Of a stretch of DNA of 64,000 bases, positions 1-11,164 are shown piece after piece. Position 1 is the first letter of the stretch. Each line of letters opens with the position of its first letter. The DNA comes from Heterotrichella gracilis (taxonomy: Eukaryota; Sar; Xanthophyceae; Tribonematales; Xanthonemataceae). The DNA lies in assembly GCA_032358255.1 (NCBI GenBank), contig JAULBX010026274.1, positions 62,001 through 126,000 of the forward strand, in the 5' to 3' direction. The notes beneath the pieces were generated by a model. It was not told where the DNA came from. It searched no databases and was given only the letters and a program-made list of their open reading frames with translations. A program made the translations under genes and the position numbers.

Positions 1-94
1 CCTTAAACCCTAACCAGTTCGGTAAACCTTGCAACCCTCAGCATGTCACCTGAAACAACTCACGCATGCTACCCTAGGCTCTTGGCTTCTCTAC

Positions 95-124
95 GGCCAG
101 CCGCATCATGGGCACAACATGTAT
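95..124 (+). repeat. Echo of globin exon inside the preceding intron
   Basis: Bases 95-124 repeat exon bases 202-229 (core GGCCAGCCGCATCATGG.CA, then ATGTAT) with a two-base length difference. The copy lies upstream of the real exon with a telomeric repeat between them. It lacks an intact donor and is presumed non-coding. Confidence 0.85.
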
Positions 125-129
125 AAACA

Positions 130-160
130 CCCTTAAACCCTAAACCCTAAACCCTAAACC
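130..160. repeat. Intronic telomere-type repeat (CCCTAAA)n
   Basis: About four tandem CCCTAAA units, first one imperfect, lie 25 bases upstream of the globin exon starting at 185. A copy of part of that exon sits on the other side, at 95-124. A further partial unit is at 1-15. Confidence 0.9.
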
Positions 161-184
161 AGCCCACGCCATGCCCTGCTGCAG

Positions 185-3100
185 GTCGGTGGTTTTTCTG
201 AGGCCAGCCGCATCATGGACACCATGTATGACTTTGTGTGGGAGGACCCAGTGCTTGCGCCGTTCTTCACAAAGTCAAAGAGCGACCCCCGGGCCTTCAT
301 GCGCCAAAAGGTAGGCATGGCCCATGTGGGGGGAGGGGGGAGAAAATGGGGAGAAAAAGTTAAAGGGGAGGGGAGGCGCACGCAGGCTCTTGAGATACGG
401 TCAGGCGCTCAACTGCTGCAGACCAAGGCCACGTCATGTGTGTTTGAGGCCCCTAAACCCTAAACCCTAAACTGAAAACCTCGTTCAACTGCTGCAGACC
501 GAAATCACGTCGTGGGTGTTTGAGGGGCCCACTGCAGAGGCCACCGCCCGCATGCAGGCGGCGCATGTGCAGCCAGTCAGGCGGGGGCTCAATCGGGGCC
601 ACTACACTGCCTTTGAAAAGTGCCTGGAGGCCGCACTGGGCAAGCACAAGTGCTCGCAGGTGGGGGGTTCAAAAGGGCAGCTGGAGCTAAGCAGGGGAAC
701 TGTGGTTATATGACAGCAACATGCGCAACAGTTGAGAGCACTCCCTCCTACCCTCCATGTTGGTCTGGCAGCCCTCCTGGGTATCCAGTCCTTTACAAAG
801 TAATACTCTTTATCCCCACCACCATCTGCTTGCCACCTAGCGCCCACCACCACCACCTGACCCCCCCCCACCCCCCACCCCCCCCCCACCCACACCCACA
901 CCCACACTACCAACACACCACCACCGCCACCCGCCCACCACCACCAACCCCCCACACAGGAGGTCACCCAGGCACTCCTGGGCAACCTGCGCAAGTGCAT
1001 GGCCCATTTCCCGGAGGCCCAGCAGGCACAGGAGTCAGTGGTAGCGCAGCTGGGCGGCCTGGCTGCTGTGGGGCGCATCATCGACAAGCTGTACGAGCGC
1101 ATATGGGCGGACCGCCAGCTGGCGGGTTTCTTCCAGAGCTCCATGACCTCCTCCCCGCACAAGTTCATGGCAATGCGGGTAAGTTAATAAATTAAAAATT
1201 GGAAAAATCTATGCGGCCTGCTGGTAGGTGCTTGTGTAAGGCTGGTTCATAACTGTGGGTGGGTTGGGTTAGATTACCATTTTTGTGCTGCTGCTTTGTC
1301 ACCTTTTCCTCAATAACAACATTCCTGGTATACAAATTGTTGGAAAATACTGTAGTTCTTTGGTTCTAGATGATAGCGCTGCATTCATCAGATGCATGGA
1401 TGATCCGTGCATCCAGAGCACGACCCAGCATTGGCAACGCATTGCGGGTAAGCGTCTGTCAATATGCGGTCCTGAAAAGCATCATCTCTGTGTGTGCAGA
1501 CTGCCTTCATGAGCTATGTGTTTGAAGGGCCCCATGCCCACAAGGGGGAGGATGTTGTCAAGCTGCACGCACCCATTGTTGCCCAGCACAAGCTCACAAG
1601 GGACCACTTCGACCTCTTCAGGAACCACTTCATCCAAGCTATGAGGTACGCTGCCCTAAACCCTAAACCCTAAACCATTGTGCTTTGCTGTTTGCACCAG
1701 TGGCAGCAAGTCAAAATCTTAGGAGGTGCCGGCACCGTGTATCTGCACCAAGGCTCTCCACAATATTCTCCCTTCAACAACCGCAATCATATGCATGCAG
1801 CTCCTTATTGCCACGCTGCGGATGAACAAAACCGCCACCCATTTTGGCAACAGCACGTGTCAGTTGTGAGATTCAGTAATGGTGGATCCTGACCACGTAA
1901 AGCGTATGCACGCCCTAAGCAAAACCTTTTGAAGATAAAATGCATTTCTTTGCAGGGAGTTTTCTGTGCCCCAGAGCGTGGTGGATGAAGCTGTGAAGAA
2001 CCTCGACACGCTTGAGGTGGCCTTCCCTGTGCCGACACAGACTGTGCTGAACGCGGTGGGTGGCATCATGGCGGCTGGCAAAATCATCGATAGCCTGTAC
2101 AACAACATCTGGCAGGACCCCATGCTCAGCACCTTCTTCCAGTCCTCCATGGCCAGCAACCCCCGCAAGTTCATGGCGATGCGGGTACGTAACTGAATAA
2201 AAATAGAAACATAAATAAGTATACATATGCAGGATGACGTGTGGCCATGACGCATGCAGATAGCGTGCAAGCTCAATCCCCAACAGCCGTTGGAATTTCT
2301 TGGCAAGGAGGACATGGATGCTGGGTAGTTTGTTACTTGTTAGATTTTATTGCTGCAAAATAGAAGGCTGTCTGTATGATCCACGTTGGGACTAAGTATG
2401 AAAGCATATGCAATGTGGCCGTAGAGTCTGCCAGGTGTTTGCAATTGGGCGCGTATTACTTCCACGGGAATGGCTGTTTGCACCTACACTGCTTTCAACA
2501 TCCCAATCACCCACTGTACTCCTAGCCTGATTACCTCTTGTGTGTGTAGACTGAGCTCATTGGCTTTCTGTTTGAGCGACCCGACAAGTCAATCGGTGGG
2601 AGGAACGTGGTGGACATGCACGTGTCCATTATCAAGGCCAAGCAACTGGATCGCCGCCATTTCCATGCGTTCCTGGGCCATTTGGACAAGGCATTGAGGC
2701 AAGTACTTGCGCCTTGTGTGGCAGGGAAAGCAGGATCCAAGCAACGTGCAAACTTACAGCACCATAGCATTCCACCACCTTTTGGTACATCACCTACAGC
2801 GATTGCATATAAACCCTAAATCATAAACCATAAACAGGTTCCCTGCGGATTGACAAGGGTGTGGTGCTTTGTTCAGGAGTCACGATGCACCAGCCAAGGC
2901 CAGGAAGACAGTTCTGGAGCGGTTGTCCATTTTGGAGGAGGCTTTCCCTGTGCACAAGGATACCTCCAGCGGCACCCTCGAGTCCCTCAAGACTTCCACA
3001 CTGGGCGTGAGAATCATCGATGACCTGTATGCGCGCATCTGGGAAGACAAGGAGCTGGTGCGCACAAAATCACATAAGGATTGGCAAACTTTGCTGAAGT

Positions 3101-5904
3101 TCTCAGCTCCATTACTTGACATTGAAGCCATGCCAATAGCAACTGTCGACTTTTGTAGCAGTGCAGGAGTGTTGTTTGGGACCATTACATCTCCCATTTG
3201 TTTATTGTTCCAGCACTTTGCACCCATGTGACCACGTGTGCGTTTGGTGCACCAGTCTGTTGTTGTCAGCAAGTCATTGACAACTTATGTCTGGCTTGTA
3301 TTCTTATCTAGACAGGCCACCAGGTTGCCTGAACCATGCTGTTGGTTGGCTGCCACTCAATGTCCCAGCTCTGGTCTGAGATTGTGTGACGTAATGCCTG
3401 CGATACCGTGTTCTGGTGATAGTAAGCTGCCTCAGCTGTCGACTGATGTGTAACAATGTCCCTTGTTCACCAGGCGCCCTTCTTCAAATCGTCCATGAGC
3501 TCCAACCCCAGGCATTTCCTGGCAATGAGGGTAGGTTCTGGCATGAGGGCATTGACTTTACTGTATGCTGGACACTGACCTGTATGTATGGGTGCCACAC
3601 CTGCAATCCTTATGATCAGTATGTTGGGTTAGATCCCCATAGTTTGAGGAGCGTTGGCCACTCACGACACGATCATTTCATTGGCAACTAACTTGTTGTC
3701 AACTTAAAACACGATGTGCAACTCACGAAACAACCGGTGTCGTGCAGACTGAGCTGTCTGGCTTCCTTTTCGAGGGACCCTTCTCCTACATTGGTGCCAA
3801 GGACGTCATTCGCTTGCACCAGTCAATCATAAAGAAGCACGGCCTGAACAGGAGGCACTTTGACCTGTTTGCCAGCCACCTGGAAGCAGCTCTCAGGTAA
3901 TGGCAAAGGATGTGGATTTGATTAGTTTGCTGCAAATATATAAACAAAAATAACTATATTTGTACTACACCCAATGTATGGTGCTACCTTGGTATGGTCT
4001 CAGGAGCCATGCCTAACAATGTGCTTTTATTTCAAACTTTGTCTGCAATCAACAATCCATCAGTGTATCCTAGGAAGATCTGCAGTTCACCACCAGATGA
4101 TACATCAAAGTCCTTCCAACTCCATGGCTTACCTACCAGACGGCAAGAAAACCCACTGCAGCTTGTATCCTTCAACAACGAGGACATTTACAATCAATCC
4201 ACCGCTTGCAGGCACCACAACATGAACCCTGCTTCAGTGGACAAGGTGAAGGAGCACATTGCAACCATCGAGCACATCTTCCCCGAGGCATCCACCGCTG
4301 GTGTGGCCAACGTCATCTCCCGCCTGGGGGGCATGACCGAGGCTGGCCACATCATCGATGAGCTGTACGATCGGATATGGGCTGACAAGGCACTGAGCAA
4401 GCATTTCCTGGGGTCCATGGCTGCAAACCCCCGCCGATTCATGGCCATGCGGGTAGGTGAAGGGCAGGGGATATAGTGGACAGCAGGGCAGTGCCCTGCT
4501 CTTTGCTAATTCTTCCAACCAATGCACCTGTTCAAGCCATGGCAGCCTGTACTTTAAACTAAGAGAAAATCATTCTTTATCAGTATTGGGTGTGTGAAGG
4601 TTTGCCCGCAACTGATTATGCAACTCAATAATAGTTACTAGACGTGGAGATAGTGGACCTTGTATAAACCCTAAACCCTAAAACCCTAAACCCTAAACAT
4701 GTATTAAAGCTCGTGATCCTCTGCAATCAAATGGCCGTGCACTCTGATGCTATCCCCAACCATTGCACCAGGCAATCAGCCAACTCCTCCACCTTTGCAT
4801 CAGAAGGGGTGTGTGAGCGACTGATTACCTGACTATCTATACACATTCCCGCTGGAAAGTCAAGATCAGCAGTCAACCCCTGTACATGCAGCGCCAGGCA
4901 GGTCTGTCCTCAACCTTCCAATCATGGTTGCTCACAGCTTCTGTGTGGATGCAGACGGAGCTCCTGGGCTTCCTCTTTGAGGGGCCGGGCAAGTACTCTG
5001 GCGCACAGGACATGGTTGCCCTGCATGAGCCGATAGTCAAGGCGCACAAGTTGACACAGGAGCACTTCAAGGGCTTTGTGGATCACCTGGAGGCCACACT
5101 CAGGTATGCCTAGGGTGTTGCCTAGGGTGTGCCTAGGATATGTCAAGGGGTATGTCAGATTGCAAGCCGCATGTACTCTGTGATCTTGGAGGTCATTCCT
5201 GATCAGCATCAACAAACTAAAACATCTACTTGCGGGCCACAATTGGATGCAGCGACGACATCCTTTCACTCACAATGGTATGCCTTTTGCGGGTGGTGCT
5301 GTAGCCCACCAACCATGGCCCAAGGTGTTGATCCCGTGCTTTTCGCTTGTGCAGGGCCCACGACGCGCCCCAGGACGTGCTCGCGTTCGTGCTGGGCAAC
5401 ATCGCCACCATCGAGCACGTGTTCCCTCCCGCCCAGCCGCCCTTGGCCCCTGCCAGGTCGCCCGTCCTGCAGCCAGGGATGAGCTCCAGCCCGCCTGCCA
5501 CGGGGACACCGCCCCAGCCACCAGCCGCACCTGCAGCCAGCTCTGCAACACCTGATGCGTTTGCAGCAGTGGCCAACACACCGTGGGAGGAGGCGGAGCT
5601 TGAGAGCCCCTGGTCCATCCCGCTGGACGACCATCGCCAGCTGTCTATGGAGAACCCCGGCGCCCTGCCATGCGCCAGTGCGGCAGGCAGTACCGAGGCC
5701 AGCCTGGATGCGCGGCAGCTGAGCCAGGGAGCTGAGTCAGCGTGGTCAGGAGGCAGTGGCGAGGCAGTGGCGCCACCTACAGGGCAGCAAGGGGGGGGAC
5801 TAGCAGGTGCTGCGAGGAGGAGGTCCATGTCTCCTTTTGACCAGAGTCGGTCAGCTGCTGCCAAATCTGTGGTGGCCATCAGGTCCCACCTCAACTCAGC
5901 GTAG
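185..5904 (+). CDS. Multidomain truncated hemoglobin, five globin domains visible (5' end outside window)
   Basis: Predicted heme protein made of tandem 2/2 (truncated, group 1-like) globin domains; such proteins bind O2 or NO, the role here is unknown. Exons read: 185-310, 498-659, 960-1178, 1500-1645, 1956-2184, 2550-2698, 2877-3057, 3474-3530, 3748-3896, 4212-4452, 4955-5103, 5355-5904; phases close exactly and give 785 residues to TAG. Each domain has a first half with an LYxRIWxD-type helix B Tyr and an FF motif, ending FMAMR, then a second half starting T-E-L-x-G-F-L-F-E-G-P with the proximal His (AAH, KLH, DMH, RLH, ALH in domains 1-5) and a final helix ending ALR. Domains are about 126-130 residues, normal for the family. 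The intron at 2699 starts GC rather than GT; domain 4 has an extra intron. The last exon begins like a sixth domain, then becomes a Pro/Ala/Ser-rich tail. The family call is firm; ligand and N-terminus are unknown. Confidence 0.9.
409..453 (+). repeat. Echo of 3' splice site and globin exon start
   Basis: TCAACTGCTGCAGACC at 409-424 is identical to 485-500, which holds the real acceptor and exon start. Similarity continues through CACGTC.TG.GTGTTTGAGG to about 453. A telomeric repeat at 451-472 separates the two copies. Confidence 0.88.
451..472. repeat. Intronic telomere-type repeat (CCCTAAA)3
   Basis: Three CCCTAAA units between the duplicated copies of the acceptor and exon start of the globin exon at 498. 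The CTAAAC core resembles a branch-point consensus and ends about 25 bases before the acceptor AG. Confidence 0.92.
856..957. repeat. C-rich polypyrimidine tract in globin intron
   Basis: Low-complexity CCCCACCC and ACCC/ACC repeats run directly up to the acceptor of the exon at 960. It works as an extended pyrimidine tract; the opposite strand is G-rich. Nothing else is seen in it. Confidence 0.8.
1654..1676. repeat. Intronic telomere-type repeat (CCCTAAA)3
   Basis: Three units begin eight bases after the donor of the globin exon ending at 1645. No flanking duplication is obvious here. Confidence 0.9.
2811..2835. repeat. Degenerate telomere-like repeat in globin intron
   Basis: AAACCCTAAATCATAAACCATAAAC, a decayed CCCTAAA array about 40 bases before the acceptor of the exon at 2877. 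Confidence 0.6.
4664..4698. repeat. Intronic telomere-type repeat, four units
   Basis: Four CCCTAAA units, one with an extra A, in the globin intron between the exons ending at 4452 and starting at 4955. Confidence 0.88.
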
Positions 5905-7275
5905 GGGACTTCACACGCAGTCAGCGCAATGTGATAGGGCAGCGCATTTGGCAGTATGCGGTCAGCAACGCGCTTCTACCGATCTCTGTTGGGTTGTCGC
6001 AGCTTGTCAGCACGATGGACTTCTTGGTAATTTTGTGGTTGCCTGCCACTGGTGCCTTTGTGTAGCGCATAAGACACACTGGTTGCACCGTGTAATGCGG
6101 TGATTTTTGTTTCTGCTGCACTTTTTGTCTGCTATCTGCCACCACCGTGTTCTTTTCAAAAACCTTCAGCATTTACAACATCTGCCTACCAGTGACGCGC
6201 CACCTGAGCTGTGGTTAGCTCTGCATTCTCATATCCCTATGCTAGCTGAGTATGCGCGCAAAAGCAAGCTTCCTTGGAGGGATTTTCAAGTCGTACTTCT
6301 TTTCCCTTTCCCAGTTCCCAGAAATAACCAGCATGTTTTTGTTTTCAATAAGCCTTGCCGGCCGTGCCAAAAGGAACACTGTTTGCTCTACCCGAACTTG
6401 TTCAATATATTGAGCAGATTTGCTTTACCTGCATTCACTTTCAATGTTGCCAACAGTTGTGTCGCCTTGTGTACCCTTGTTTGGTTGCCAGCAGTGCCAG
6501 GTGCTTATCGTGAGCCCTTCTGTTTGCCAATAACTTCTATATCACTACGCTGGCTACCTTTTCTACTGTCAGCCCAGTGGGCAGGTTTCTTTAACACTTC
6601 AAAGTGCCTCTTTTCAACAAAAGTGCTGGGCACCACTGCCTCTTTAATGTGTCACAGCTTCGATGTCACCCTTCTTACCCTCCACAGGACTGAGGTGGAA
6701 CATTGGGGTTCAGAGTGCTTGCCAGACGGTCAGCAAAAGCACTTAGTAGTCCTGCGTTGTGGAACCGCCAAACAACACCGAAGTTAAAAAATCGTCCTAC
6801 ATGCATGCATATGGCATTATTCTGCATGCATGCATCTGCGAAGGGCTCGTGAACAGTTCAGCTCAACAAGGCCGCATCGTAGGCAAGCATACTGCTGAGA
6901 TTTGGATGCAGCGAGTGTTCGACACACAATATACGGGCGCCGACCCGCTTGCCCGTAATGTGGTTGTTATAACCATGGGTCAACCCGCGCGGTTTCGCCT
7001 GTCACACCGAGTACATATATGTACGAAACCACCAGACAAAGACCTAGTGTGCTAAAAGCAAGTTTCTGCACAGCAGTTGCCGTATAGCAGCCCTTGCCGG
7101 AACTGTAGTCTGTCTGTGTGCACCTGTTTGTATCCTGTTGGTATCCTGGTGGGCACGCTGCGTAACCCTGGTGGGCATGTTGATTGAGACCCGAAAGGCA
7201 TCCTCATGAAACGCGAAAGCCACCGCCTCCACTGTCGAAGATGCGTATAAACGTACCTTCACTGGGGTGTTACAG
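5905..7275. other. Globin 3' flank and intergenic stretch, no gene supported
   Basis: The first few hundred bases probably are the globin 3' UTR; a TGTAA, the usual chlorophyte polyadenylation signal, occurs near 6091. A 226-codon open frame at 6107-6787 has no recognisable protein character and is not called. The start of the cyclase-like gene downstream must lie somewhere here but I could not place it. GCATGCAT palindromes occur around 6800-6835. Confidence 0.5.
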
Positions 7276-9546
7276 CACTGGGTAGCGCCCCTGGTGGTGC
7301 CACCCAGCTACCCAACTGTATCCTCAACCTCCAGTCAGATGGCGTAGACCATGTCAACGGCAAGCTTGTGGAGGCCTTGCACCCTTGCCTGTACGGCTTG
7401 GGGTTGAAAGGCATGGCCATGCTTGCGACAGAAATTCAGCCTGAAGGCCAGAGGGCGCTGGATGACGCAGCCTTGCGGCAGAGCACAGACAACCTCAGCC
7501 TTCGACCAGTGTACTCGGAGCAGCATGCCAGCGCTTCCTTGCTTGTGTGCCAGTTGGCGGTGAGTTTCTTTGCCTGGAACACTCGCCTGGAATAAAGCAC
7601 CTGGAACAAAACACCTGACCCTGCTGTGAAACGCTTAGCTCTCACCTTACAGCTTGGGTGACCGACGCTGGGCGTGCATGCGTGTATGGCAGGACATGGA
7701 GGCAGTGGCTCAGCAGCTGAGTGCCCAGGAGCTGTTGCGGTGGCAGCACAACATCCACGCCCGCTTCGATGTGCTGGCCAAGGAGCACGACGTCTACAAA
7801 GTGGATGCATACAGTACGTACAGCAGTTTACTGGCATGCACGTCATCCTCATTCTAGTCTGCACTTGGGCTAGGCAGCAGGAAAGTGGTCATCGCCTAGA
7901 TGCCTAGTCACCTGAACGCCCAGCCGTTGGATATGACGTTTCTGCCTTATTGCAGATGGCAAGTACGTCCTGGCCGCCGGGATTTTCGACCGCGACCCCC
8001 AGCATGCTGTCCGGCTGGTCATTCTGGCCAAGGCAATGCTGCGGGCTACCACGGAGGTAGGTTCCACCGCATGCAAGGCTATCACTGAATCCCAGTGGCA
8101 GCAGTAAGTGAACGCCAAGCCCACAGCAAGGTCACCATGAACCCAGTGGCAGCAGTGAGTGACCGCCACCCTCACATATGCACTGAGTTGGCAGGCAGAC
8201 TTGCGGGCTGTGGCGCCATTTCCTGGCTTTGTCTGTAGCTTCCCTCAAGATGCAAGATGCAAGCTTCCCTCAAGATGCGGCAATGGCACAGGCAAAAGCC
8301 AGGACGGGGCCGTGTTGCAAAAGTGTTGGGTAGCGTGATCCAGCCCATGCGCCCCTTTGCATTGCCCTGCACCATGTCAGCATCCCGCACCATCAGGCAG
8401 CCAATAACGCTCTTACCTTGTGCTGCTGGTGGCGTGCAGATCCCAGAGCTGTTCAACCAGCCTGCTCGCCTGCGCATGGGGTTGCACACAGGGCCCCTCA
8501 CCAGTGGGGTGGTGGGCTGCAAGCGGTTGCACTACATGCTATGGGGAGCCACATCTACCACAGCTGAGCTCCTGTGTAGGAGCTGCAGCGTGAACTGCAT
8601 CCGAATCTCGCAGGTAAGGTCTACCTCCAGTGCTCATGTAATTTGGTAATGGTTGCACAGTATGCCATTAGGGGTGGGTGAATGGGGCGTGGGATGACAT
8701 CTAAGCCTGTTCTCTGCTTGCACCAGGCCTCAGGAGTGCCACAGGGTATCAATGCCCATGGGTTTGGCGCTCCTGCAGTGTGCTCATCGACCAGTACCAG
8801 CGTGCTATCAATGCATCGCATGGCATAGCTGCTTTGCCTGTCCACGCGATTAAGACATGTGCTCTCCATCCACAAACACGGGGCTGACGCCAGCACTTCC
8901 CATGCGCAGGATGTGGTGGATGCACAGCCAGACCCTGGCCAAGTAGCTGGACCGATGAACATGGTGCTGCCAAACGCCAGCACCCTACAGGTAGGCCGGT
9001 GTCGTGTTAATGTTACTACTGCAGTGCGTTCCTGCCAATAAGCAAGATCAGCAGTCGGCCAGTGTACGCACGGCCAGTATGCTAAATGCAACCCACCAGA
9101 CACTACAACACTGGCTTGTGTAAACTCGGTGTCTGGGAATAATATCAGTGGTGCAGTAGTAGTTCATACCTAAGTGCCATCGCCATGATGCCAAAGGTCA
9201 TGCGTTACCCCCTTAAAGCCTGGCCCAGCTGGCACCGTGCGAATCGCCCACCAGCTCACATGCGCTGCACTGCATGGCACGCATGCATGCGCTGTACTGC
9301 TCGATGTACATCCATGACCCAGGCTGAAAAGGGATTTTGTGTCAACAGACATGGGAGTGCCATGTGCCCGGTGTGTCCCCGGCACTACCCCAGCCTAGCT
9401 TGTCAGCTCCGAGCAACGTGACAGGGGCCTCCCAGGGCTCCATCAGTCGGAGCTTGCGCTCATCCCATCAGCCACCATACTCCCGCAGTGGCAGTGGCGC
9501 CGTGCATGGCAATCTGCAGGACTCGGCCAGTAGTGGGCGGCGGTAG
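7276..9546 (+). CDS. Class III adenylate/guanylate cyclase-like protein, active site degraded (5' end unresolved)
   Basis: Resembles the class III nucleotide cyclase domain, which makes cAMP or cGMP. Exons read: 7276-7559, 7639-7813, 7956-8056, 8440-8613, 8728-8778 (tentative), 8910-8990, 9349-9546; the 5' exon is not found. Family marks in order: LSAQELLRW...FDVLAKEHDVYKVDAY, then GKYVLAAGIF with the normal metal-site GD lost, then LRMGLHTGPLTSGVVG, which matches the LRxGIHTGxVxAGVVG core. The following GDxVNxAxR motif reads GATSTTAELL, so the catalytic Asn and Arg are missing. The strand expected to supply the metal Asp (FxDIVGFT) reads LLVCQLAL. The C-terminus is Ser-rich and disordered. 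It is probably a non-catalytic relative or a regulatory subunit. The intron at 8057-8439 contains a 26-base tandem duplication. Confidence 0.7.
8091..8167. repeat. Tandem duplication in cyclase-like gene intron
   Basis: CCCAGTGGCAGCAGTAAGTG then AACGCC at 8091-8116 recurs with two changes at 8142-8167. Both copies contain a donor-like CAG/GTAAGT or CAG/GTGAGT-type core, though the coding exon ends earlier at 8056. Confidence 0.8.
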
Positions 9547-11164
9547 AAGGGATGCATGAGGGAGCGGCTGCACATGCGTGGGTGGTGCGGGGCCTGCCTT
9601 GTATCAGCGGAGGGCATGGCGCAGGCCGTGATGTGCACTCCATGGTGGAGCCATTTCAGTGGAATGAGATGAGCCGGCACGGGTGTTTTGTGCTCGTCTT
9701 TTACTTTGCATGGCGGCAGTTTTAGTGCTGACGGCGTGTTAGATGCAAGGCAAGTCTCGAGTGCCACCTGCAATGGCACCAGTACCATGCGCTGCCGGGC
9801 GTCCACTGGGGATTTTGACTGAAATACTTGCAATTTTTTCCATGGGAGGTTGGGTTTGCTGTTCTTTGCAGTCACATTTTTTTTGTCAGGAACACGGCTA
9901 TTACGGCATGAAAATGTGCTATATACCGATACAATGAAAGGGGTGTGAACCCTTGCTATCCGATCGCAAAACCTGGTGCTTTCTTTTGTCTGTTGATCGG
10001 CCGACGTAATTTTCATTGCGGCTTGTAGGTCATGTGCTCAGCTCCTGCTTTCTCATACCAAGAAGAAATTTTGCATTACAGCTAAAATACAACGCATGCG
10101 CGCAGTTTTAATCTGAGGGCCTCTACACGGCCCAGTTGCCGTATCATACCGGGTGGGTAGAATTGAAATCTTGCACTCCGCACCTAGTCTATCCATGGGA
10201 CCGATCTTTGCCAGTGCTTACAGATTGGGGTTCCATTACGACAAGTGTATTTTGGAACATACTACACGCCGTAAGAAAAGGAAACTATTCTGGTAATTTA
10301 TGCAAGCCCCTTGGAGGGGCGGCCGTACGCAAGCCTTGGCGACTCGCCGTTGAACGCCCGCACAGTCAATGCCATCATTGATTCAACTGGGTTGAACATG
10401 GCGCGCAGCTGCAGCAGCTGCCAAAGAGCTTCAGGTGGAAATTCTATGAATGGCGTTCACATGCCTGGCAATGACCCATGCCTCAGTGATCGGAGATTCA
10501 TTTTCAATATCAGAGCCCTTCATACCCTCAGTGACAGCTGCAGTGACAGGCACTGTCGGAGTGACAACGCAACCTGCATCAACTTTTGTGGCTGTTCAAC
10601 TTCGGAAGCTGTACAGACTGCAGTGATTGCCACACAGTAAGCCGCAGGCTGTCGATGGTATTCAATATTCAAATTGCAAATTACAACTGATTTCAGTTTG
10701 TGGATTGACCAGTTGCCATTGAGAACCCTACACACCACTCATCAGCCGCAGGCGATTGTGACGGGCCCGCGGTCCTACTGAGGCTGCAGTGGTGAGCTTC
10801 AAGGCTATGTGGTCAATTAACACTCGACTGACGGCAGCAAACAGTAGTCTCCCAATAATGGTAAAGCCAACATGGTAACTAATAGCAGCAGTGTGGCCAG
10901 CAAGCTTTCTGAAATCCAAGCTCAGCTGATAGAGTAAACACAAAACTCCCCGAAGTGTTGCCTAAGATTCAGGCTGGGAACGAACGTTTGAATGCTGCTG
11001 TACTGTAAGGCTGTTAATACCGGTGGCCGCGGATAAATGATGTTCTCCAGCACTCTGCTAGTGCAACTAGGCAAGCTCACAGTGATGTAACGCGTGGGGG
11101 AAAACCTTGCCATGCTGTTGTTGCCCAACAGCCCCGCAAACGCTGCATGTACTGCCCCTGCCCC
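9547..11164. other. Convergent 3' flanks, nothing called
   Basis: Lies between the stop of the cyclase-like gene and the stop of the ClpP gene on the other strand, so both 3' UTRs fall here. Open frames in it are short and show no family character. Confidence 0.6.

Noticed and set aside
1-160. Chromosome end (terminal telomere) at the left of the window
   Set aside because: The CCCTAAA arrays are short, interrupted, lie inside introns of a gene that continues to the left, and recur throughout the window. They are interstitial.
6107-6787. 226-codon open frame downstream of the globin gene
   Set aside because: Composition is that of translated non-coding sequence (many Phe, Leu, Cys, His), no motif, no splice context; it lies in the probable 3' UTR.
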